A DNA stretch of 64,000 nucleotides, taken from positions 10,887,172 through 10,951,171 of the forward strand of contig JAEMBT020000008.1 of assembly GCA_018873245.2 (NCBI GenBank). The letters run 5' to 3'. Source of the DNA: Archegozetes longisetosus (taxonomy: Eukaryota; Arthropoda; Arachnida; Sarcoptiformes; Trhypochthoniidae). Positions 55,235 to 64,000 of this stretch are shown piece by piece; the first letter of the stretch is position 1, and every line of letters starts with the position of its first letter. The notes below the pieces were generated by a model. It was not told the DNA's origin. It was given only the letters and a program-made list of their open reading frames with translations, and ran no database searches. The translations under genes were made by a program, and so were the position numbers.

Positions 55235-55613
55235 TTAAAATACAATGAAATCGAGATCATAGAAAATAACAATCAGTTTTTACGATAATTGTGCTCTTAA
55301 TGAAAGTGAAAGCAGATTAGCAGTAAATATAGAGGTGAAAGATAACCAGAGCAAAGAATTTTTGGACTCAAAAAGAGCCAAATCGGTCACGATTCGGGAA
55401 CTTAAAAGGGTGAAATGGGGACAAAAAACGAAATAACCGGAAATAAAGCGTTTTATTGAATATTTTTAAACGACAAAAATTCAATCTTTACGCTGAAAAT
55501 TGATAAATAAGTTTGAAATTAGGTTTTAAGAAATTTATTGTTGTTATTTAAGAAACAATGATAAAAATTTTCAGGTCTAAACTCTGTTTTTTCAGTTATT
55601 AAATTTTTCGGTA

Positions 55614-56140
55614 TAAGTCTAGTTTATGGTAATAATTTCTTTTACGTCATTCATGTATTGTACCGCTTCCATTAGTGTTTACATTTCGTTTACAACACAT
55701 TTTGAAGCGCGGAACACATTTCAAATGGCTGAATAGTTGCCAACAAAACACATAAATTTAATCAAAATTTATAATTTATCTAAAAGTCAAGACTTTATTT
55801 CGGTACTACAAGGATGGAGATTGATACCGAAAGAACCCGAATACAAGTGCCCAAACTGTGAAAACCCTCTTCATTTAAATAGAGATGAAAACAGGTTTGT
55901 TTAATTTAATTAAATTTTTATTTTGATTTTGTTAGGTAAAGTTGGGTTAGGTTAGGTCACCTGATCCCGATATTACAGAAGAGAATATCGAATTAGTCGA
56001 TTCCGAAGAAAATATTTTTAATTAATATCTATAATTTTTTCCACGCGTTATTTTCAATAAATATCTTTCATTCAGATCACGTTCTATCGATTTTTATCAA
56101 TAAAACTGAATTTCATTTTATTACCATAAACTAGACTTGT
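55614..56140 (+). mobile_element. Merlin-like transposon remnant
   Basis: The ends AAGTCTAGTTTATGGTAATAA (left) and their inverted match (56119-56140) frame 527 bp. Inside, 55757-55894 is open on the + strand and reads FISVLQGWRLIP, then a C-x2-C pair (KCPNCENPL). This resembles the N-terminal zinc-ribbon of Merlin/IS1016-type transposases, and it ends at a GTTTGT donor-like site. No catalytic domain. Family placement is tentative. Confidence 0.4.
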
Positions 56141-56498
56141 TCCAATTTTTCTATTGAGAACATCTACAGAAACATTAAAGTTTTTAATTTTTCGAAGAAA
56201 TATTCAATAGGTTCAAAATATAAAACATTGGATTAGAAAAAATTTCAATTTCAGAACTATTTCTATCTTTATTCGATTTGCGGATCGATAAGATTAGAAA
56301 TGGAAATTTGATTTTGAGTGTAATTAAAAATCAAAAGATGTCTCTTTCGTGTTCTCAAATTGCATGAACCCATTAGAGATCTTAGATTCGGTGAATATTC
56401 AAAAAATTATGTGCACTCTTTCATATATTTAAGACTATTTTGAAACTTATGGCCAGAATAGGATTTGATATATTGATATACTAGAGTACATTTATACT

Positions 56499-57152
56499 AT
56501 TGTTACAGTAATTTGCCGAAATGAGTGAATTCTAGTATTAACCAGTGATTTCTAGAAGTTACTCACTCAATTTAGGAAATTCTAAAACAAACTGATAAAA
56601 GGTAGAGTTTCCAGAATTTGTTTTCTCCCTTTAGTGAAATTTTAAAAAGTTGCACTATTAATAATTTCTATTACTCTCCAAATTTTTTAGCTTGTAAATT
56701 AGTACTGAAAGCTTTATTTGATAAGTTACAAAAATATCAAATCTTAAGATATTACAATTGTCTCACCGTAACGCTGCCGCGCTGTAAAGTTCGTTCTCCA
56801 TCTATAAGAAAATTCTTTCTGACAGAAAACAGATTATGAACACTGAGAACATTGAAAAGTACAACGTAAATAAATCCAATACAGCGCGGCAATTGTAATA
56901 TCTTAAGATTTTGTATTTTTCTAACTTTTCAAATAAAGTCTTCAGTACTAATTTGCAAGTTAAAAAATTTGAAGAGTAATAGAAACTATTAATAGTGCAA
57001 CTTTTTAAAATTACACTAGAGGGAGAAAACAAACTCTGGAAATCTTTACATTTATCAGTTTATTTTAGAATTTCCTAAATTGAATGAGTAATTCCTAGAA
57101 ATCACTGGTTAATTCTAGAATTCATCCATTTTGGAAAATTAATGTTACACTA
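56499..57152. mobile_element. Foldback MITE with arms of about 280 bp
   Basis: Left arm 56499-56781 and right arm about 56878-57152 are inverted copies (outer GTTACAGTAATTT.CC, inner CGC(C)GCGCTGTA). Both arms contain the same short open frame (56618-56839 on +, 57032-56802 on -), which is therefore an inverted-repeat artefact rather than a pair of genes. Confidence 0.75.
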
Positions 57153-57420
57153 TTATTAACAAAGGTGGTTTTGAACTACAGTATACGTCTCTTCGCTAAT
57201 GGACACATTGAACCTTTTGAAGTGGTGAATAACGATGTATATCTCCATTATGAATTATCTTAAGTTCTTTCGTAACATGTTTCGTCTTGCATTAAGCTAG
57301 CATTCTCGTAGTGACTTTCAAAGTCACAATCACCGTAATAATCTTTAATATTATCCTTACTCTCTGTCTCTTGAAGGGCGTTAACAATTTTTTGTCCTAT
57401 AAAATATACCCCAGTAGATA

Positions 57421-57899
57421 GTGTTGTAAAAAGAAAACTTCTAAGAAAATCTCTAGAATTTTCTCGAGAGATAATTTCTCGTCAAAAATCGAGAAATTTT
57501 CCTTTAATGAACATCCCATAGAAATATATTAACCTTCCATATTAATATATGAACTTCACATAGAAATAGATGAACCTCCCATTGAAGTATATGAATCTCA
57601 TGTAGGAATATATGAACCACTCATAAAACATATGACTTACACATGCAAATATTAGTTTTTAAGTTTAAATAATTTAATTTAACTTCGAACCTAATTTTTA
57701 GTACATTTAAGCGTTATTTATTCATAAATTGCTTAAAATGGCTGTAAAGACATGCTACTCCGTTTGATGAATCTGAGGTTCATTATATTTCAATAGGACG
57801 TTCATATATTTCTATGGGAGGTTCATGAAAAGAAAATTTCTTGGTCATAGAAATATTTCCAGAAATATTTCTAGAAACTTTCTAGATATTTTCCAACGC
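57421..57899. mobile_element. MITE, GTGTT family, full-length copy
   Basis: 479 bp between TA dinucleotides (57419-57420 and 57900-57901). The ends are GTGTTGTAAAAAGAAAAC and, inverted, GCGTTGGAAAATATC. TTTCTAGAAA/TTTCTCGAGAG motifs lie inside each end. Imperfect GAACCTCCCAT..ATATATGAA repeats fill the middle. It shares its left 330 bp with 10084-10385. Confidence 0.7.
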
Positions 57900-58038
57900 T
57901 ACCAGTAGGACTGCAATCGCACATACGGTGCAGAAAATAGTTGCAGACATCGTGATGAGGACTGTTCGAAACTGCGATTATTGGTTAGTTTCGGCTTCTA
58001 AAGCTAAAATTAGTTTTAGATGATAATCAGAGAACACG

Positions 58039-58284
58039 TTAACTCATATATACATTTAGGCTGATCACCATCCCATGTGCCATCTTATAAGCAATTTTTT
58101 TTACTTTCACCAACAGAGTTTCAGGCCCTTTACAAGAGAAAACTTCAATCGATGAAGGGACTGGCAAACTTGTGTTATTGAACATCTCCAAATTTTGATA
58201 ATTAACTTCAAGCATCGAATCAACCGCAAGGTTGGGTTGAGAACACATAATTTTAAGTTTATCCACTGTGTATTGACTCCACAT
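58039..58284 (-). other. Candidate exon of unknown function
   Basis: This open - strand segment is preceded by acceptor-like GTTGCAG and ends near ATG|GTGATC at about 58064. Its composition looks coding (FSCKGPETLLVKVKKIAYKM), with two cysteines, but I recognise no family. The pogo-like transposon begins about 100 bp upstream, so any host gene here would have been interrupted. It could equally be chance. Confidence 0.25.
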
Positions 58285-58569
58285 TCTGCAACTGCTTGGA
58301 AAATAAGTTCGTAGTTTTCACATTCGAAAGTGATGTATTGTGAAATTTATTTATCTCTAACAAACACAGAATACTAAAATAGCTTAACCGGGAAGGTCGC
58401 ACGCTTTTGGAACTCTTTCAAAATCAAACCTAGTTCAAAATATGCTCAAAGTCATACAAAATATCAGGTAATTAACTATTTTTGCAAATGACCTCCAAAT
58501 TCTGTAAAAATTAAGAATTTAAATATTCATTTACTTTTGGTACAAAATTTCAAAATGCTTTTGACATAC

Positions 58570-58636
58570 AGCCTCATTGATCAAGTGGTAATACTTAGGA
58601 CTCGTATTACTATAGATCTAGATTCAATGCTCTGTG
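58570..58636 (+). other. tRNA-like segment inside the transposon inverted repeat
   Basis: GCC at the start can pair with GGC at the end. TTGATCAAGTGGTAA resembles a tRNA D-arm/A-box, and GATTCAATGC (58621-58630) resembles a B-box about 43 bp later. The mirror copy is at about 60792-60860. Stems are incomplete, so it is not a functional tRNA. Confidence 0.4.
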
Positions 58637-58965
58637 GCGTTTTATTTTTTTCAAATTAAAAAAATTTTTTTTGAATTTCTAGTCTAATATATTTAACTTT
58701 GTTAACCGGTGAAAAATATAGATAAAGTAATAAATTACAGAATCTAGTTAAAGTCAAATTTATTTAATTCATTTCAAGTAATATTCTATGATAAAAAATT
58801 TATTCATCAGTGTATAAGCATTTTTACATAAACAGTAATTAAAGAATTTGAAAAAAATAGAATTATTTAATTGTTTTAATAATAAAATGTAGAAACCAAA
58901 GAGTTTTAACAGAGAAAAGTGATTTTATTTGAAATACAGAAAACAATTTTGATTAGGAATAGAAA

Positions 58966-60547
58966 TTAATTTTCGTGATAATGATATTTTTCAAAAAAAA
59001 AGATCAATACATGAATTTTTATCACAATAAGCACACTTCATAAAAAATACAAGCATCATATTGATTTATACTGCAATCGTTTGAAACGGTGGTAGAACAG
59101 ATTTCTCGAACGTTATTGAAGCTCATTTTTTCATCATTATATCCTGATGAAAACCAAGCATAACGGATAATATTTTTAAATTTAGGGGAAAATAACTGAT
59201 TTCAAATGAATGAGAAGAGTTTAATAATAGTAATTCTGTCTTTGATATTAATATCAAGCCCATCAAGTCGAATTCTATCATTGAACTTTGGAACAAAATA
59301 TTTTATATGATGATTAAAGTTAGTATCAAGTGGTTGTGCTAAAGATGTAGCGCCCTTTGGTATTTTTTTCCTAACAATTAAATATTCTTGTGTATCAATA
59401 CTATCTGAAAATTCTTTATTCCAGTGAGCACTGAATGAATCCAAAAGTAGGAGAATATTCAAAGATTTTGAATCAGATCTTACATTTTCAGTTAAACAAG
59501 AAATTCATTTATTTATCAATTTGTTAGACATTTTTCCCGATTTCGAACAGAATACTTCTAAATTTTTAACAGTTCTCATAATTTCATCTATCTTTGCCTG
59601 AATTATGGGACCAATAACATCAGATTTTTTCTGAAGAACTTCAAAAAGTTCACCAAAACAATTTCCACTTAAACTAATCGTTGTTTGCAATGTGAATGAA
59701 TGCGTACAAGCATTCGCAGACTTCACCGCAACCATCCTATCTATTTCACCTATATGAGAAAGAGTTCTCGTGGAAGGCATCTCATAGTAAAAACCTGTTT
59801 GATCCGAATTCAAAACAAAATCGGGATCAAAATTTTTCATTTCGGTAATAAATTCAGATCTGAAATTTTGTATCTCCAAATTCAAGGCCTCTCTATCTTT
59901 AATCGAATTATTGGAAACTAACTTTTTAATTTTTCGACTTGAAACCTTATAAACTTTTTCCATCGCTTTACGAAAGTCATACAGCATTTAAATTCTAAAT
60001 TCACTGATTTTGCCTTTTGTTTCGCCCATCTTTGTAAATCATTATCATGTACAGCCAATAGCTTTCGTCGTGCATTCTTAAACATTTCTCACATATACTC
60101 CGATATTTCAGCTATTTTTTGCTTTTGTGTACCAACATTTTCGACATCTATTCGAAAATTTGTTAATTGTTTGTCATACTTAAGATATCTGAGAAATCTA
60201 TTTTTCAGAGAATTGAAACTCCAACTTTTATGCAATTCCGCAAAATCGAATATCTCCTTCATTTTGCTGTATGGAACTTCAGTATTTTGAATATAATCAA
60301 GTTCATTTTCAGCGGATTCATTATAATTGAAATCATTGTCATTCAAATTTTCATCATCTTCATAAATTACAGTTCCACCTTCATCGTACATCTCACTTTC
60401 AAGAATTTGTTCATCTATTAGTAAATTGATTCTTTTAGCCAAACTTAATTCATTCTCATTATATTCGAAATCATCGCTATCGGATTCAAATCTCAAATTT
60501 GATAATGTATAGAGAACTCTCAGAATATTCAGTTTATTCAGTGACAT
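58966..60547 (-). pseudogene. Pogo/Tigger-like DDE transposase, broken
   Basis: Read on the - strand from the ATG at 60547: an acidic N-terminal region; a helix-turn-helix-like segment near 60070-59940 (WAKQKA, then VYKVSSRKI); then the catalytic motifs LNSDQTGFYYEMPSTRT, ILLLLDSFSAHW and LAQPLDTNF, which supply the three Asp of a DDD triad. A C-terminal zinc-ribbon remnant follows (CAYCDKNSC, then HYH). In-frame stops are seen near 60090, 59506 and 59203, with a frameshift near 59960 and another near 59040. It is dead but complete in outline. Confidence 0.8.
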
Positions 60548-61051
60548 ATTGAAAATTATAATAGTAGTTGAAAATTTGGCTACACTTATAAGAAGAATTT
60601 TATTGCAATGACTTTTGTTACTTTTGCTTATCATCGAATATTGCTTGAAATGAATTAAATAAATTTGACTTTAACTAGATTCTGTAATTTATTACTTTAT
60701 CTATATTTTTCACCGGTTAAACAAAGTTTAATAGTTCAAATATATTAGACTAGAAATTCAAAAAAATTTTTTTAATTTGAAAAAAATAAAACGCCACAGA
60801 GCATTGAATCTAGATCTATAGTAATACGAGTCCTAAGTATTACCACTTGATCAATGAGGCTGTATGTCAAAAGCATTTTGAAATTTTGTACCAAAAGTAA
60901 ATGAATATTTAAATTCTTAATTTTTACAGAATTTGGAGGCCATTTCCAAAAATAGTTAATTACCTGATATTTTGTATGACTTTGAGCATATTTTGAACTA
61001 GGTTTGATTTTGAAAGAGTTCCAAAAGCGTGCGACCTTCCCGGTTAAGCTA

Positions 61052-62176
61052 TCGATAATGCAAATCATAAAACCAAAAATTGACATATCAGTACCACTGA
61101 ATTAACAAATAAATACATTAATTACTGTTATCCAGAGCTTTGCGATAACTTAACCTTTTCTCCTTTGACAAAACTGCTCCTCTAAACAGTGTTACATTTC
61201 TCTACTTAATTTCCTTACTTCTATCTGACTTCCTGAAAGTTACGCATTTGAATTTTCTCCTTTTCTCTGTGTTACTTTGATTTAGGATGTTCGAGAAAAT
61301 ATACACATAAAATCTAGTAGCTTATAATTTTTGCTAAAGAATGAGAACAAAACACATTTTACATAGAATAAAAATAATAATAGATAAATAATATTAGTTA
61401 ATTACTGTAACCCGCTGTCCATATCAATGAGTATCTTGGTCTCGATGCGATAATAAGCTTTGCCAATAGCTTTCTGTCAGCTTCTTTATTTCTCTTTTAA
61501 TTTTTACGATCAATGACTTAACAGATCCTGCCTTAGTAGGTGAATGTGAAAAATATGGATCACCACCACTATAGGATTTTAATTTCTTAATAATATGATA
61601 CCACCAAATATATTTATTAGGTTTTAAATGATGATTAAACTCAACATATAAAGATTGTATTGATTGCTATGAGATAAAAAAAAGTAAGTGAATCGACTCA
61701 TAGCAATCATTTTGGAAAGTTTCACAATTTTTTGAGTGAAAGGCACACAATTATTGATAAATAGGTTGAAAAATTGATGATCAAGAATTACTATATTGAA
61801 TTTTTCATCAATAAATTACTATATCATTAATTAGTGTCTAGTTATAGTTCAAGATCATTATTCTCAAAAAATGAGTTATTTATTTATAGCATTTTATTTA
61901 ACAAGCAATGAATTTTCTAGTAGTTCTGAATATATCGATTTGCAAAAGATAACGAAAGTGATAATGTAACATTATCGTTAAAATATATTACAAAATTTTT
62001 ACAAAAACCACATCTGACTATAATAATTATAAGAATAATATAAATTTTGACACATCATTCGAGAATTGCATTAGAATCTGCTTTAGAGACTAAGAGAAGT
62101 AAAATTTGTTATTTATACTCAAATTCCAGTACCAGTTAATAAGATTTGAAATCCTAGTCAAATACAATTGAGACAT
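61052..62176. other. Gene-free stretch
   Basis: AT-rich, no coding run. One small perfect hairpin: TGATTGCTATGAG (61661-61673) and its inverse (61697-61709) with a 23-nt loop. Confidence 0.4.
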
Positions 62177-63296
62177 TCAAGTATAGAAGTCGAAATGTAC
62201 TCCTTGCCTGACTTTTGAAATCAAAAGGCACATAAAAATTAAAAGATAAGATTAGACCAAAAACTAATATTTAATATTAGGTCATCTGGCTCTTTCTCAC
62301 AACGAACGAAATATAAGAAAGCTCTAAAAGACTGAATTAGAGTTTCAACATTTTAGAGACTAAATACTAACCACACACAAAACAATTTTTTAAAACATTT
62401 TAAATAAATGTTCTCGTGGAAAACTTTTGGATATCTATAAGATTCTTGATTATTTGCTGAAACAGAAAATTCAAAATTTTATGACATATTGTATAGTCTG
62501 GACAATCTTTCGTGTAATCATTTTTTACTTTTAGTAGAATAATTGTTCGATAAAAATCATAGAAAAGACAAATAAGTTTTATTGTACTAAAACGCGAAAG
62601 AATATATGAAAATTAATTGTTAAACTGTTTGATGTATTAGTTTGTAATTATTGAATGACAATTTTTTCTATTCAATTCGGTATGCAATAAACAAGAGATC
62701 CACTTATTGATTAATTTGTTAAACATCACATATTTCTTTAAGCAGTATAAATAAACATATTGTATTGATAAGTATCATTATAAAATGATGAAAGAGTTTT
62801 GTTAACAGTTATTCGATTAGTTTTGCAATGAGTCAAATGCTGATCAGAGTGTAGAATGTAATTTTAAGCCCTTTTGCATTTTAGTACAATAAAACCTATT
62901 TGTCTTTTCTATGATTTTTATCGAACAATTATTCTACTAAAAGTAAAAAATGATTACACGAAAGATTGTCCAGACTATACAATATGTCATAAAATTTTGA
63001 ATTTTCTGTTTCAGCAAATAATCAAGAATCTTATAGATATCCAAAAGTTTTTCACGAGAACATTTATTTAAAATTTTTTAAAAAATCGTTTTGTGTGTGG
63101 TTAGTATTTAGTCTCTAAAATGTTGAAACTCTAATTCAGTCTTTTAGAGCTTACTTATATTTCGTTCGTTGTGAGAAAGGGCCAGATGACCAAATATTAT
63201 ATATAAGTTTTTTGATCTAACCTTATCTTTTAATTTTCATGTGCTTTTTGATTTTCAAAAGTCAGGCAAGGAGTACATTTCAACTTCTATGCTTGA
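62177..63296. repeat. Long inverted repeat, about 420-bp arms and 280-bp spacer
   Basis: Left arm 62177-62595 and right arm 62876-63296 are highly similar inverted copies (outer TCAAG(T/C)ATAGAAGT, inner GTTTTATTGTACTAAAA). There is no protein, and no clear target duplication at the ends. A transcript through it would fold into a long dsRNA hairpin. It may be a foldback transposon or a locus producing hairpin RNA. Confidence 0.8.
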
Positions 63297-64000
63297 TTTC
63301 CTTAATATTTGTGCATCATTTTTTGCCTCAAGCATTTTGTAAAAATACTATTCGTTGACATAACTAGCGTAATTTAGAATGCCTGGGTTTCTGTGAAATA
63401 TAAACCTTCTACGAAATCGTTGCTGCATTCTTTGTTCTACCAAGTGAATCAATTTTTAATTTCAAACGCATGAAAAACCTTTTATTTTCACTATTTATTT
63501 TTCGTGTTATGCATAGAATATTGAAGTCTTCACAAGTAATCCTCAATGGCGTTTTGTTGCTTATTCTAGGCATGTATTGAGAAGACATATACGAGTTGGT
63601 TTGTATTTACCAAAAAACTCGAATCATTAAATGAATTGGTATGGAATTTAACTCTATACTACATAATAGGCTGGCTGATCAAATTCTAGGGTTGTTGGAA
63701 ATAATTTTTGCTATGACTAACTAGAAAACTTCACAACTTGTTAGCTTAGGATTAAATCCGTTTAATTTATAAATATTAGTTCAGGTTAAAACAAATCAAA
63801 TATAAAATTACTAAATGCCAGGTACAATTCGTCAGACTAAAACGAAGCAGTGTTTTACTTTTGCATAGTAAAAAATCATATATCATTAATATCCCTGGAC
63901 AGTAAAAAACTCGGGGAAAATGTTAATAAAAATATTGATTTTTTAAACTTTACGCAAAATTAAATATAAAATAAGTAATGCAATAGCACTGACCAACTAT
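63297..64000. other. Gene-free stretch to window end
   Basis: AT-rich. Nothing coding, repetitive or structural that I can support. Confidence 0.4.

Larger units (their letters stand above)
58382..61049 (-). mobile_element. Pogo/Tigger-like transposon with about 415-bp terminal inverted repeats
   Basis: The left repeat 58382-58794 and right repeat 60628-61049 are highly similar inverted copies with outer ends GCTTAACCGGGAAGGTCGC. They are flanked by TA (58380-58381 and 61050-61051), the target used by the pogo/Tc1/mariner group. The long repeats enclose a broken transposase. Each repeat contains a tRNA-like segment. Ends and target duplication are well preserved although the gene is dead. 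Confidence 0.82.

Noticed and set aside
56618-57032. A pair of similar convergent ORFs
   Set aside because: They are the two arms of one inverted repeat read in opposite directions, not duplicated genes.

Overview
The window is AT-rich, intron-bearing nuclear DNA of an animal, most likely an arthropod. A mite (Acari) is my best guess. The evidence is short 66-76 bp GT-AG introns, AATAAA poly(A) signals, Ty3/gypsy, hAT, mariner-like, pogo-like and piggyBac-like elements, an RNF41/NRDP1-like gene, and UDP-glycosyltransferases with no signal peptide or membrane anchor, a form known from mites. The species assignment is inference. All exon joins were made by eye from splice signals and comparison of paralogues.

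Region 1 (1-5.7 kb) is the 3' part of a Ty3/gypsy-type LTR element on the + strand. It holds an integrase with a complete DDE triad, then, in the place where env would sit, two or three ORFs encoding double-stranded-RNA-binding domains and C2H2-like zinc fingers. An LTR-like block follows, with three tandem palindromes, a TATA box, an initiator and a poly(A) signal. Directly after it come a primer-binding site matching the 3' end of tRNA-Leu(UAA), an ATG and a splice donor. A retroelement carrying dsRNA-binding accessory proteins is the most novel thing here; suppression of RNA interference is an obvious but untested role.

Region 2 (7.1-8.8 kb) holds two ordinary, intact two-exon genes on the - strand: protein-L-isoaspartate O-methyltransferase and an RNF41/NRDP1-like RING E3 ligase, only about 60 bp apart. 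Region 3 (9-19 kb) is gene-poor and full of transposon debris: a mariner-type transposase tail, TA-flanked MITEs, a nested pair of inverted-repeat elements, a broken hAT transposase, a MITE with iterated subterminal motifs, and a foldback element.

Region 4 (19-53 kb) is a same-strand tandem cluster built by repeated segmental duplication. It has three intact four-exon acyl-CoA synthetase genes of the 4-coumarate-CoA ligase/luciferase-like family (536-537 residues), three decayed copies, and two UDP-glycosyltransferase genes that each carry 1-bp homopolymer indels. CoA-ligase and glycosyltransferase copies in one array suggest a lineage-expanded detoxification or secondary-metabolite locus. 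Because the blocks are paralogous, several transposon insertions can be dated against an empty site in a sister copy, including an intact autonomous-looking hAT that landed on the stop codon of one synthetase gene.

Region 5 (53-64 kb) has no confident host gene. It holds a hAT derivative, a piggyBac-like MITE with a paralogous empty site, a Merlin-like remnant, foldback MITEs, a decayed pogo/Tigger-like transposon with about 415-bp terminal inverted repeats, and a long hairpin with arms of about 420 bp.
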